Shown in pieces: positions 1 to 10,334 of a DNA stretch of 64,000 nt. Each line of letters starts with the position of its first letter. The first letter of the stretch is position 1. The stretch covers positions 682,001 to 746,000 of the forward strand of contig NC_084703.1 in NCBI RefSeq assembly GCF_033807575.1, read 5' to 3'. Below the pieces are notes generated by a model. It had not been told where the DNA came from, made no database searches, and saw only the letters and a list, made by a program, of their open reading frames with translations. The translations under genes and the position numbers were made by a program. This stretch comes from Cydia pomonella (lineage: Eukaryota; Arthropoda; Insecta; Lepidoptera; Tortricidae).

Positions 1-14
1 GCACTTCAATTAAA

Positions 15-32
15 CCCCCCCCCCCCCCCCCC
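15..32. repeat. poly-C tract
   Basis: Eighteen consecutive C residues. Similar C runs occur at 2302-2315 and inside the MITE at 5931-6303. Such runs are prone to length error in sequencing. Confidence 0.9.
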
Positions 33-649
33 TTTCTTAAAACTATTATCGGTAAAACCTCCCCATTGCCCCGTCTGGACCAAGCCAACTAAACCGTTTA
101 GACTGTGAGGCCTCTTGGCGTTATTAAATCACACTGTCTCAACAATTGAATCTCTGTATATCATTTTAACTCTGTGTAGATAACATGTACTCATTCGAGT
201 ATGAAACATCGGATCCGATACGAGATACCCATGGATGTAATCCAAATTCACCCTTTAATTAAATGAGAAAGCTATTCTGTCTGTGTTGTGTAATATATTC
301 TGAGCAACGAGCTAAAATAATTACACAAGTCTGAATAGAAGACCTCACGGGAATTGTGCCGTGAGCGATTCAACTGAGGGGCATGGCACACTGCGTCCGA
401 TACGCACGTCGCTCCGCTTGAGCGAGACAACGCTATGCGCGTATTGTAGCGACCTCCCGTTCGCACGAGAGCGCACACGTTGAAAATGTCAAATATTGTA
501 ACGCCGCGCGAGAAGTTTGACATAAGTATGGAGTTTTATTTTGGCCAATTAAAACTTTTAATGACCAATCACAACTTTATATTCAAATTTGCGGGCGGGA
601 TATGTGGAGAACGGATAACTTTTGGTGATATGTGTCAGATGAGTGGCAG
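33..649. other. unassigned intergenic or intronic sequence
   Basis: No domain, repeat or splice structure could be supported. A GC-richer patch at about 340-500 contains several CG dinucleotides, but the short open frames crossing it look like chance frames. Confidence 0.5.
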
Positions 650-898
650 TCCCAGGCCCTTTGGGTATGTCCTTAAACTACGTCCAAAAGAGAGGTATGG
701 GCACTGTGAATGTCATCTCGCTTTGTGTGGTAGGGCACAGCACAGCGGATGTCATTCCAGATCCAGAGCAGAGCCCATCTGGGGAAGTACCTCCACTTTA
801 CAGAAAACCGCAGCCAAATAACAATAGACTCTACTCATAGTGCTGCTTTTCTGCCGGTGATTAAGGGTGCCAGAGCTCAACGAGGGTGCGGAGTGACA
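650..898 (+). mobile_element. SINE-A copy 1, 3'-truncated
   Basis: This is one of six copies of a roughly 350-bp SINE-like unit (others at 9640, 20590, 25385, 30777 and 59648). It begins near the family 5' end (GGGTATGTCCTTAAACTACG) and contains the shared segment GGTAGGGCACAGCACAGCGG. It breaks off after the GAGCTCAACGAGGGTG block, so the usual 3' region (GCTTGTTTGCCACCG plus A tail) is missing. It belongs to the subfamily with CACAGCACAGCGG rather than CACAGCCAGTGG. Confidence 0.8.
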
Positions 899-905
899 GG
901 CAACT

Positions 906-1845
906 CTTTTGGTAGCTATTCGACGCAACGTTAGCGCTACTGCGCAGCGACGCCATTTTCCAAAGTAGTGTGGGGTGGTGACCAACAACTGACTCGCTTC
1001 CAGATCACTTACTAGATGAAACAATAAAACTCGCGGCCGCCACGCCGGTTTATTTACGTCACGTTTACGACACAAAATACACCGATTATACACTGAAAAA
1101 AAATTTGGCATATTTTTCACCACACCAGCTTACAAAGGCTCTTCAAAAACCGTTATAATTAAACCAGTTTTAATGAGAACAGTTCTTGTAAAATTAACCG
1201 GTTTGTAACAATAAAGTTCTTAAAACGTTCGCATTTACCGGTATTAGCGTTCGTTGGTATTTACCGGTATTTTAAAAACTGGTTCCTAGGTTTATGTTAA
1301 TGTTATTAATTTCAATTAATAATTAGCTCTTCCCATTTTTTTTAAATAATAATTGCCCTCAACTAGCTTGGAACTATTGTACTTTAAATATAAAAACTAT
1401 AACATAACCTCATTAAGTGTTAAGAGGGAAGTACCTGTAGCACGTGATTCTCCATACAAAACAGAAAATGTTATTCCACTTCTAAATTATTTTTCATTCT
1501 CCATGTTTTTTTTGTATTTTATTGACACAATAAAAAACTTTATTCAAAATTTCCAATTAAAAAAAACAACCTATAAACCTAGGAGTGATTGTTAAGATTT
1601 AGTTAGTACGAGTAGAAACTGTTTTCTCTTGAAATGGACTTTCATAGAAAAAGTACCGTTATTTCGTTAGGATCGCAAAGCTATTCTCCCTCTTAAAATA
1701 TGATATAAATGGTGGTCTTATATAGTCTTCTTACCTACCACGGTATAATAATTTTAAAATTGATATTACATGTCGAATTTTGAAACAAATTTTGGAGCAC
1801 AGCCTATATTTTAGGGATAAAACAACGAGCCAAAAGTATAAGCAA
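906..1845. other. AT-rich unassigned sequence
   Basis: No gene is supported. A 20-odd-base segment at about 940-960 (ACTGCGCAGCGACGCCATTT) is repeated at about 52960-52980, so at least this part is repetitive. Confidence 0.45.
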
Positions 1846-1850
1846 AAGAT

Positions 1851-1985
1851 TTCCATGTATTAAAGTATTTGTATATTATATCGTTATCTAAGTCCCACAA
1901 CACAAGCCTTCTTGAGCTTACTGTGGGGCTTCGTCAATTTGTGTACCTAAGTGTCCTATAATATTTATTTATTATTTAGACTACA
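1851..1985 (+). mobile_element. SINE-B 3' portion
   Basis: This is the 3' body of the tRNA-derived SINE-B family: TATATTATATCGTTATCTAAG, then CACAAGCCTTCTTGAGCTTA, then the TTTATTTATTATT tail. The tRNA-like head is absent. The roughly 50 bases after it are shared with 5880-5928, so both copies belong to a longer ancestral unit that ends in the palindrome at 2049-2280. Confidence 0.8.
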
Positions 1986-2048
1986 TGACTAACAAAATCC
2001 CGTGGAATTAATTGTGACTTGAAATAATTATTCGCTCATCGCTAAAAC

Positions 2049-2280
2049 AAATATTATATAAAAACAAAAACCCGACTGCACACTAAAAAAGAGGAAATCA
2101 AGCCCCACAAGAATATTGTTGTTGATGGTAAGTATCGCAGGCGGGGACCAACAGTACTTATAGTCATTTTGGTTGTTGGTCCCCGCCTGCGATGCTTACC
2201 ATCAACAACAATATTCTTGTGGGGCTTGTTTTCCTCTTTTTAGTGTGCAGTCGGGTTTTTTGTTTTTTTATAATATTTTT
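2049..2280. mobile_element. near-perfect palindromic foldback element
   Basis: Two arms of roughly 105 bp flank a spacer of about 22 bp (2153-2174). The arms share CCCGACTGCACACTAAAAA and AGGCGGGGACCAAC with very few mismatches. A single arm remnant (about 6325-6375) sits after the PIF-like MITE, which shows that the unit is repeated. No coding capacity is visible. It could form a long hairpin if transcribed. Confidence 0.85.
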
Positions 2281-2509
2281 TTATTTTTAACTTTTTAGTT
2301 ACCCCCCCCCCCCCCATTTATTAAATCGTAATAAATGTTTTTTCAACACCCACGATATTTAATCAGAAGAAAACAACCAATACCGTGGAGTGCACGAGAA
2401 TAAAATAAAAAGTACGACTTCTAAATTTATACAAGGTGGACTCAAATAAAATATATTCAGATTCAGATTTTTTTAGATTTTTTACTAGTTTTGAGTCGTT
2501 ACTCCTACA

Positions 2510-2640
2510 TTTGCACTATAGATAGAATTATAAGACGCGGGTGCGTCCGCCCGCACTAGTTAGCGTCGCTCATATTATTATATAATCCGCTCACCCGCTC
2601 CGTGCAACCGCGCCAGCTAGCGGGCGCCCTTAAACATTTA
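2510..2640. repeat. GC-rich dispersed repeat
   Basis: A CG-rich block (GGTGCGTCCGCCCGC, CCAGCTAGCGGGCGCC) within AT-rich sequence. Related words occur at 15290-15560 in the opposite sense (GGCTAGCTGGCG, ACGCGGATGCG). It is probably a degraded DNA transposon terminus. Its family is not known to me. Confidence 0.45.
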
Positions 2641-2993
2641 TCTTAGGCCATCATTATGACTAAATGATCGAAACCTAACGAAAACACGCTGTATAAATTG
2701 AACCGTCATCACACTTCTCAGTAGACAGACTCGTTAAGATATTCGCGTCCGATTTTTGTATATTTTAATTAGTAAATGTTTTCACATTTTCACTAGAGAT
2801 CAATTGGAGATAATAATTCAATCTGATGTTCTATACATAATTCTCCTTGAATACGAAATGGAAGGTCTTCAAATAATAGGGGGAGTCTGGGAATAATGAC
2901 CAGTGTGGATCGTACACGCATATATATATGAAGATAAGATTCCCCGATGTCCGGATTGTCAAAAACGTGTTTATATGTATTGTATTATTGTTA

Positions 2994-3552
2994 TACAAGG
3001 TGCCCGTGAGCATTGCGAGAGATTTTAACGATGCATTCCTGATGGCGACAGAAGCAAAAAATGTTATATGACTTTTTGTGAAATTCGACAAAAAAAAAAT
3101 TTTTTGTTTTTTTTCCTCTTTTTGAACACTCCTGTGCATAAAACGTAATTTTTATTGATAAACACATAACCTAAAATTAACTAAAAAGTTTTTTTTTATA
3201 TTTGGGGGTAGTCCCTCGAATACATTTTTTTTAAATTTTCGATGTCAAATAGGTATGTCCAGACTAGGCCTCAAAGTGGCAATTCCGCAGTCAAAAATGT
3301 GTTTTGTACCGACTTATGGCGAAAGAATGATTTTGAAAAACATTTAATTATCTCTGAAACTAGGCAGAATCCAGAAAATTTTATATGACATTTTAGTTTC
3401 TAAATATTTTTTTTAATTTATTTAGAACACAAACAATCACATACACAAATGGATTTGAAGATACTTAAGAATCATAGACCTGGAGGTTCATTATTAAATA
3501 TTACCAGGAATGATTAGTTAAAATGTCTCGCAATGCTGACGGGCACCTTGTA
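2994..3552. mobile_element. TA-flanked MITE, TACAAGGTGC type, copy 1
   Basis: Terminal inverted repeats run TACAAGGTGCCCGTGAGCAT and, reversed, the same word with one mismatch at the right end. TA dinucleotides lie immediately outside, as expected for a Tc1/mariner-type target duplication. The element is 559 bp. It shares interior sequence with the copy at 24655-25099 and more distantly with 46742-47191. The 102-residue minus-strand frame inside it lacks any recognisable domain and I do not call it a gene. Confidence 0.8.
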
Positions 3553-3554
3553 TA

Positions 3555-3920
3555 ATGCAATGGATTTAAATTTAATTTGAAATTATTGTGTAATGTAATA
3601 TTGAAATCTAAATTGACATTATTGTATATTATTGGATTGTAATATAGTTAAGTAGTAATACGGATTATTTAATTTAAGGCGCTATTGTTTTAGGGTTTAC
3701 CTGTAAAGATAGTTGCTGTATTAAAAAAAAATAGTTGCAAGCGAGATGTATAGAAAGTAGATTACGTTCTAGATAGCGTATATGTCAGTTTTGACACTAT
3801 CAGGGACTCATGGCACGGGTACAGGTGTGAGGGAGAAGTCTTAGTACTTTTTATCGGAAACTACTTATACATTTCTTTGACGAGCATCTGTAAGTCTAAG
3901 AGCTTAAATTTAATTAGAGT
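3555..3920. other. unassigned AT-rich sequence
   Basis: Nothing supportable was seen in this stretch. Confidence 0.4.
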
Positions 3921-3924
3921 AAAT

Positions 3925-4193
3925 AAATAAATAAATATTATACGACATTATTACACAAATTGACTAAGTCCCACAGTAAGCTCAATAAGGCTTGTGTTGA
4001 GGGTACTTAGACAACGATATATATAATATATAAATATTTATAAATACTTAAATACATAGAAAACACCCATGACTCAGGAACAAATATCCATGCTCATCAC
4101 ACGAATAAATGCCCTTACCAGGATTTGAACCCGGGACCATCGGCTTCGTAGGCAGGGTCACTACCCACTAGGACAGACCGGTCGTCAATTAGG
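3925..4193 (-). mobile_element. SINE-B, near full length
   Basis: Read on the minus strand, the element starts with a tRNA-like head: an A-box-like GGTCTGTCCTAGTGGG and a B-box-like GGGTTCAAATCCTGG. The body contains GGATATTTGTTCCTGAGTCA and TATATATCGTTGTCTAAG, and the tail is (TTTA)n. The split A and B boxes are internal RNA polymerase III promoter elements typical of tRNA-derived SINEs. Related copies occur at 5596, 18784, 31676, 42095, 48396 and 61785. Confidence 0.88.
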
Positions 4194-4682
4194 GTTGTTT
4201 GTTTATTCTTGAAATGATAGAAATATTTTAATGATAATGACTTAAATTTAACTGGTAGATAAAGTTCTAAGTTTTGCAGGAAGTTTAATCGGGCAGTTAA
4301 TTTATTTGTTAATCAGCTATCCAATACTTTATTTGGATATTGTAAAACAGGGTCTCAAAATGCAATACAAGACGCTTGCCTGTATTTAATCTAACAGTTG
4401 AGCATTTATAAACCGATACTACATATTATACGCATAATATTCATGTCAAATGTCAATAAGAATAGAGGTCAGATACGTAGAAAAAGTAGGGTTGCCAGGT
4501 GAGCGAAAGTAAATTATCGTATTTGAGTGTAAAAATTATCGTATCGATGAAAAAATATCGTACGCCTGTCACAAAGGCATTAACCCTAGAACTACTCACC
4601 AAATAAGCATAAATATCTAATATATATTTAAACACGAACCGATTTTTATCTAAATTACATAAAAACTACACTTATCTGCTTT

Positions 4683-4785
4683 GCCTAAAGGTTGACTGGT
4701 AGAGAATGCCTTACGGCATTAAGTTCGCCTATTATACAGTGTGTTTTCTTATGTGCAATAAAGATTAAATAAATAAATAAAATCT
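4683..4785 (+). mobile_element. LINE 3' end with AAATA tail
   Basis: It contains GCCTAAAGGTTGACTGGTAG followed by TTATGTGCAATAAAG and an (AAAT)n tail, a LINE-type 3' UTR. Reverse-oriented relatives are at 27683-27770, 33840-33920 and 50455-50600. Confidence 0.65.
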
Positions 4786-4986
4786 TATTCCATACTGAGC
4801 ATTTTGTGATAGTTTGACTGCTATTCTTGATGACTTTGCCTAACGCCCTAAAAGTGCCAATTGTAGCCTGTACAGAATATCTTCTGAGTGAACGTGTCAT
4901 ACTTTGTTTCAAATACTGGACTTTTTGAGACGCCACTCCAAGAGTTGAAATTATCGTACTTTTGCCGTGCGTACGATAATGCTTGT

Positions 4987-5135
4987 TAGGGCTGATTTAG
5001 ACGGCACGCAAACTCGCATGCGATTTTAGTTACATTGCGGACTATTGAGGTTACAACCAATTCGGCCGACCGAGCAAATACCGCAATGTAATTAAACTCG
5101 CGTGCGAGTTCTCGCACCGTCTAAATGGGCCCTTA
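4987..5135. mobile_element. short MITE, TTAGGGC..TTTAGACGG ends
   Basis: Inverted arms share ATTTAGACGG and GCGAGTT/AACTCGC, then CGCAATGTAA against TTACATTGCGG. The element is about 149 bp with no coding potential. It lies between TATCGTA-rich segments and so may be inserted in that element. Confidence 0.6.
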
Positions 5136-5215
5136 GATCTATACGTATATCGTATCGTCCAAATTATCGTGCATGTACGATAATTATCGTACGCTTGACA
5201 GCCCTGGGCAATAGC

Positions 5216-5590
5216 TCAGACAAGCCGACAACAGCTCTTAAATACAGGGTGTCGTGTTCAAGATCGAACGGAGGCCAATTACAGCATGATGCATATTCAG
5301 ATAGTAATTTCTTGCTATCAATCGATATGTCAGCTGTCAACAGCGACATATTTTCAACCAGAAACAGTGGGATGACAATGATTCTTTCGTGCATTCTCGG
5401 CTGCGTTCGGCTTGGCATTTATTAGGTTTGGCACAACTTGACGTCCCTTTGCATGCACGACCACAGATATTGCATTTTGACAACCCTAAATGGCCGAAAG
5501 AGATGGTGCCATGCATTAGAATGGGATAGCATGACTCGTCCCTGAATCGCTGTCAAGCTTCGGTTTTATGGGATGTGTAATTTCTGTATG
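5216..5590. other. unassigned stretch with overlapping open frames
   Basis: Open frames run on both strands here (plus to 5425; minus 5164-5418) with moderately coding-like composition. There is no splice site or motif I can support, so I do not call a gene. Confidence 0.3.
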
Positions 5591-5595
5591 GTAGT

Positions 5596-5880
5596 AATAT
5601 ATATTATTACACAAACTGACTAAGTCCCACAGTAAGCTCAATAAGGCTTGTGCTGAGGGTACTTAGACAACGATATATATAATATATAAATATTTATAAA
5701 TACTTAAATATTTAGGATATTTGTTCCTGAGTCATGGGTGTTTTCCATGTATTTAAGTATTTGTATATTATATCGTTATGTGAGTCCCACAACACAAGCC
5801 TTCTTGAGCTTACTGTGGGGCTTCGTCAATTTGTGTACCTAAGTGTCCTACAATATTTATTTATTATTTAGACTACATGA
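5596..5880. mobile_element. head-to-head pair of partial SINE-B copies
   Basis: A minus-strand SINE-B body (5596-5712) abuts a plus-strand body (5713-5880) at about 5712. Both halves contain the CACAAGCCTT segment and the TATAT..CGTT word in opposite orientations, which makes a palindromic arrangement. Neither half has the tRNA-like head. The plus half and its downstream flank match 1851-2045. Confidence 0.75.
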
Positions 5881-5930
5881 CTGACAAAACCCCGTGGAAT
5901 TAATTGTGACTTGAAATAATTATTCGCTTA

Positions 5931-6303
5931 GGGGGCGTCCATTAATCGCGTCAAACGTTTTTGGCTTGTTTTAGACCCCCCCCTCCCCCATGGTGATCTT
6001 TGGTGATATTTTCAGGACCCCCCCCCCCCCCCCCCATCCAATATGACGTGTATTTTTTTCGATAACTAAAGAACAGTTTTCTAACAAATGAACCTAAGTA
6101 CACGTGTTTTGACAGTTTGGTTAATTGAAGGGCGGAAAACTATTATATTTATTTTATTGACTATAATACAGTATAGCATAGATGAAAAAAAAATACACGT
6201 GATACGTGTCCATACCCCCCCGTCCCCTGTGGTGATCATTGGTGATTTTTTGCTGACCCCCTCCCCCCCCCTATACAATATGACGCGATTAATGGACGCC
6301 CCC
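5931..6303. mobile_element. PIF/Harbinger-like MITE with TTA target duplication
   Basis: The ends are GGGGGCGTCCATTAATCGCG and its near-exact inverted complement, flanked by TTA at 5928-5930 and 6304-6306. A 3-bp TWA-type duplication and G-rich ends fit the PIF/Harbinger group. The interior has two C-rich blocks, each followed by GGTGAT words. The homologous sequence at about 2033-2045 is an empty site (TTCGCTCATCGC). The element is 373 bp and non-autonomous. Confidence 0.8.
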
Positions 6304-6324
6304 TTATCGAAAAAAAAATCTTAT

Positions 6325-6458
6325 AAATAAACAAAAAAACCCGACTGCACACTAAAAAAGAGGAAAACAAGCCCCGCACGAATGAATGCCCTTACCAGGA
6401 TTTGACCCCGGGACCATCGACTTCGTAGGCAGGCCCACTAGGCCAAACCAGTCGTCCA
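6325..6458 (-). mobile_element. palindrome-arm remnant and SINE-B head fragment
   Basis: 6325-6375 is one arm of the 2049-2280 palindrome (CCCGACTGCACACTAAAAA). It is followed on the minus strand by the tRNA-like SINE-B head (GGTCAAATCCTGG and CCTAGTGGG words). The remainder of the SINE is absent. Confidence 0.65.
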
Positions 6459-6850
6459 CTAACTTCATTAACTTAATAGTTTTGAAAAATATGCATGTAA
6501 AGCATATTCTGTAACATAAAAATGCCCAGGGGACCAGAATCTATCTTCTACGTAATATCCTATAAAGCTTTCTAATTACTATTTTGCACTGGTTTCCTCA
6601 AGGAAAATATTTCGCCATTGTAACCTCGGCTATCGATCGATTTACATAACTCAATGTTGCAGGGTTGCAGCAGGTGTCAATAATTATCAAGGAAATTATT
6701 ACACCGAGTTTTATTAAGGATCGCGTTACCAACTAAAGGGTATCTTTCCCCACCCTTCTCTCCCAGCCACGTGCCGATATTCTTGAGATACACGAGGCAA
6801 CCAAACATTAAAGTCAAAAGTCAAAGTCAACTCTTCAATTCAATTTAACA
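6459..6850. other. no feature seen
   Basis: Unassigned intronic or intergenic sequence. Confidence 0.4.
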
Positions 6851-6856
6851 TGAATA

Positions 6857-7475
6857 AAACCGGCCAAGAGCATGTCGGGCCACGCTCAGTGTAGGGTTCC
6901 GTAGTTACTCTTCCGTCACAATAAGATAAACTGGAGCTTAAAGTATAGAAAATTGTTAACCAAGGGATGAAACGGTACCATTCACGCGAGTTAATCAAAT
7001 AGGCAAATTTGCATAATCAGTACCTAATTAAAGTAAGTCTTTTTACTATGGGAGAAACTTTTTGCGATAACTCAAAAACAGCTAAACTGATCATGTCCGC
7101 TATAGTTTTCATTTAATGTCTTTCTTAAGCTCTACTTCCATGATTTTTTTCATATTTTTTGGACCTATGGTTCAAAAGTTAGAGGGGGGGGGACACATTT
7201 TTTTTTCTTTCGGAGCGACTATCTCCGAATATATTCACTTTATCAAAAAAAAATTGTTGAAGACCCCTATTAGTTTTGAAAGACCTTTCCAACGATATCC
7301 CACACTGTAGAGTTGAAGCAAAAAAAAAATTCACCCCCACTTTACGTGTAGGGGAGGTACCCTCAAAAAAATTAAATTTTTATATTTTATTGTACGACTT
7401 TGTCGGCTTTATTGATTTATATATCCATGACGAATTTCAGCTTTCTAGCACTAACGACCACGGAGCAAAGCCTCG

Positions 7476-7506
<31 letters not shown>

Positions 7507-7556
7507 GGACATGGCGAAACTATAAGGGTTCCTAGTTGACTACGGAACCCTAAAAA
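6857..7556 (+). mobile_element. H element (AGGGTTCCGTAGT type), copy 1
   Basis: It opens with CGGCCAAGAGCATGTCGGGC and TGTAGGGTTCCGTAGTTACT, and closes with GGGTTCCTAGTTGACTACGG plus AACCCTAAAAA, the complement of the left-hand word. A GACA microsatellite (about 7477-7505) precedes the right end. Copies lie at 56386-57077 and 60846-61435, with end fragments elsewhere. I see this as a non-autonomous family frequent in Lepidoptera. The 64- and 87-residue frames inside are not conserved as proteins in the other copies. Confidence 0.8.
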
Positions 7557-7700
7557 ATGAAAATGAAAATGAAAAATCGTTTATTGGTCACAATCATTGT
7601 GTTACAAATTGAGAAAGGGTTGGGACCTCCTAGTAAGTATATCAATACTTGTGACAGGAGACCCCGCTCTTCCAGCAGCAAGTTAAGGTTATATTAAACC
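7557..7700 (-). mobile_element. LINE 3' tail with GAAAAT repeats
   Basis: Tandem GAAAAT words lead into AATCGTTTATTGGTCACAAT, the reversed 3' end of a retroposon with a TTTTCA-rich tail. A similar GAAAAT run occurs at about 21000-21030. Confidence 0.55.
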
Positions 7701-8814
7701 AATACAATGCACGTTAATTATAGGTACAGAAAGTAATGAATTAAATTATAATTTGGCTAAAGTAATAGTTAAGTTAACAGTTTAATGCAATGTAATAATC
7801 TCAGAGTAAAGGGGAAATAGTTATTTTAGAATATAGCATAAAGTTTTTAACATTAAGAAAATATGTTAACAATGTTAAACTATGTTAATATTGTGTGTGA
7901 GTGTATGTGGGTGTGAGTGTTTCGTGTTAGTCCGTCTGTATTAGTGAGTGTGCGTGTGTGTGAGAAATAATGTTTATGATAAATACATTTTTGATTAGTT
8001 TATATGATGATTTGAATTTATGTATATTACCTAGCATTAGAATGTAATAATAACTGTGTTTGCTCATAGTTTAAATTATTTAACCAATCCCGAACATGTA
8101 CGGAAGAAAACTAAAAACTTTTATGCTGGTAGGTCAACTACAGCTGACTGTACAATCAATATTAAATACAAGGTGTTTTGTTTAAAGTCTGTTAATTTTA
8201 AGGGTGTATTTTTGAGCTTAAATTAAGAAACTTTGTCAAAGAAACCGGTATTCTAATTATCACCATTTTGAAGATAATCAATGTTTATTTTTTATTCTGA
8301 TAAGCCTACGAGTATGTACATTTGCCTTAAGGCCTGCTTACATATTGATTGGAGTTTAGTACGAGTTTATACATATGCCACTAAACGCAAGTACTATCCC
8401 GGACGATCGATATTCGAAATGTCATTGATATGTCATGTAGATGGTCGAAATAAATGATAATTTAATTTGAATCGTTTTTAATTGTTAGATGGATTTAAAT
8501 ATATTTTTACTTTTTACGGAAAAAAGAAAAAAATAATCATGCCATTCAGTTTATAAATGTACTTAGCCATACCCCGTAGTTAACGGATTATAAATCTATC
8601 GTAACACATCTTTGTTACCATATATTTGGCTACTTTGGCTGTCACGATCTTTTTGATACTGACTACACCCAGTCGCACAATTTTATAGCCATTTTACGAA
8701 TTAATTTAATTCTCAACGTGTCCATGCAATTTTGCAGCTGGCTATACATTACCATGACGATAAATTGTTCTGACTGCCGCTTTTTGCATAATGCATGCTG
8801 TGGCAATGTAAGCA
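7701..8814. other. unassigned AT-rich stretch
   Basis: A GT-rich low-complexity patch lies at 7890-7960. No gene or defined repeat could be supported. Confidence 0.4.
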
Positions 8815-8954
8815 TCAGGGGATCTACCGCGAAAACCGAAAGTAGCAAATTGCGGGGATCTTTCTCTTTTATTCTCACTAAGACGTAATCAGAGTGACAG
8901 AGAAAAATGCCCGCAATTGACGATCTTCGATTTTCGCGGTTATAGCCCTGATCC
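8815..8954. mobile_element. palindromic MITE, ACCGCGAAAACCGAA type, copy 1
   Basis: The outer words CTACCGCGAAAACCGAA and TTCGATTTTCGCGGTTA pair. The inner words GGGGATCTTTCTCTTTTATT and TGACAGAGAAAAATGCCCGC also pair in part. It is about 140 bp. A second copy is at 28237-28373 with the same hairpin architecture. Confidence 0.7.
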
Positions 8955-9074
8955 CCACAAAATAGGGCCGTAAGTAATTTTATTATACTATGAAATTAAG
9001 CGAAGTAAAACTAAAGTCGTCATCGCTATGTTGCTAAGCTGTATTATTCAACTATCCAGAAAACTTGATTACTA

Positions 9075-9192
9075 TAGTCTGTTTTTTAAGTAGGATTAAC
9101 CGCTCATATACTTCTATGCAAGAAGTATATGAGCGGTCCATATTATTTCCCATGGGCAGTACCTACTTCATATTAAAAAACAAAACAGACTA
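9075..9192. mobile_element. short hairpin element
   Basis: The ends TAGTCTGTTTTTTAAGTAGG and ACAAAACAGACTA pair. In the middle, CCGCTCATATACTTCT and AGAAGTATATGAGCGG form a perfect 16-bp stem around a 5-base loop (about 9101-9137). Confidence 0.7.
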
Positions 9193-9370
9193 GAGGAAAG
9201 TTTTCTTAGGTAACATTGCAATCTGGAGTTCAACGTTACTCCTAAAAATAAACCAGTAATAATAGATTGATATAATTTAATATAACTATAAGCAGAATAG
9301 ACGAAAAAAGAAAAACAGCCATGATTTTTAGTATCGACTTGTCACTGAGAATCAAAACTAAAACAACTTA

Positions 9371-9522
9371 TAGGGCTCCTCTACACGATGGCCCAGCGTA
9401 GGCCAGTCTAAGGGACGCAGCTATGCGGTGAGATGAGATAGCAATATCACTTGCTCTCTCTAACGCATAAATGCGACCCTTGGACTGGCCTACGCTGGGC
9501 CATTGTATAGAGGAGCCATTAC
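9371..9522. mobile_element. palindromic MITE, GGCTCCTCTACACGATGG type, copy 1
   Basis: The left arm GGCTCCTCTACACGATGGCC continues into CAGCGTAGGCCAGTC. The right arm is its inverted complement with few changes. It is about 152 bp. A diverged relative lies at 13977-14263. Confidence 0.75.
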
Positions 9523-9639
9523 GCACCACGCATGCACCAAACGTCCTCACAGAGAAAGACGTGGGGACGGCTACGAAAATCAGCGAATTGGTCCGAATAA
9601 CCGGTCATAAAATAAATTTAATAAAATAGGCTTAATAAT

Positions 9640-10000
9640 AGGTGGACCCGGGTATGTCCTTAAACTACGTCCAAAAGAGAGGTATGGGCAATGTGAATGT
9701 CATCTCGCCTTGTGTGGTAGGGCACAGCACAGCAGATGTCATTCCAGATCTAGAGCAGAGCCCAACTGGGGAAGTACCTCCACCTTACAGAAAACCGCAG
9801 CCAAATAACACTAGACCCTACTCATAGTGTTGTGTTCCTGCCGGTGAGTAAGGTTGCCAGAGCTCAACGAGGGGGGTGGGGTTAGGGTCGGCAACGCGCA
9901 TGTAACTCCTCTGGAGTTGCAGGTGTACATAGGCTACGGAGACTGCTTACCATCAGGCAGGCCGTATGGTTGTTTGCCACCGACTTAGTATAAAAAAAAT
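9640..10000 (+). mobile_element. SINE-A copy 2, full length
   Basis: This is a complete unit, from the 5' word GGACCCGGGTATGTCC to the 3' end GTTTGCCACCGACTTAGTAT followed by an A run. The 3' domain includes a self-complementary AACTCCTCTGGAGTT. No tRNA-type A and B boxes are visible. One frame is open for about 61 codons and ends at the same TAG as in the copies at 20317-20502 and 59646-59831. I interpret this as shared ancestry rather than a translated gene. Confidence 0.85.
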
Positions 10001-10334
10001 AGGTCATAATAAGCGATATGTCTCTATAAGCGAAGTCATCGTATCCGACTTTGTTACAAAGAAATATATAACTGTGAGAACCATCGGTCAATGGCCGGGG
10101 ACTTTTGATAAATTCACATCCTAACTAGTCCAAACAAAGTTACGAGGTTACAAATTGTGTTCCAAGCATTTCCTTCTAAACCTTTAGTGATGGCGCGCAC
10201 CTCACACACGACTTTCACATAATTACGCACCAATCAGCATGAGCGATCTTCAAGGTCATATCCAATTAAGATCGAAACCGTGACAAGTTGTTACATCAGA
10301 ATCGGGCTTAAGAATTTAAACAGACAACCTTCTT
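10001..10334. other. no feature seen
   Basis: Unassigned sequence between two retroposons. Confidence 0.4.

Larger units (their letters stand above)
4486..5215. mobile_element. degraded element with clustered TATCGTA words
   Basis: The edges read GGGTTGCCAGGTG (left) and TGACAGCCCTGGG (right). Inside each edge the word TATCGTA or its complement TACGATA recurs several times (about 4510-4565 and 4955-5200). Clustered subterminal motifs next to imperfect inverted ends suggest a DNA transposon with transposase-binding repeats. The interior holds a LINE tail (4683-4785) and a MITE (4987-5135). The 83-residue minus-strand frame at 4685-4936 has no motif I recognise. Confidence 0.4.

Noticed and set aside
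752..1123. 123-codon minus-strand frame
   Set aside because: It is partly antisense to a SINE-A copy and has no recognised domain or splice sites.
4130..4187. tRNA-like head on the minus strand
   Set aside because: Same reasoning: it is the head of SINE-B, repeated at several loci with an identical body.
5102..5425. 107-codon plus-strand frame considered as a transposase remnant
   Set aside because: Starts inside a MITE end and shows no transposase motif. An equally long minus-strand frame overlaps it.
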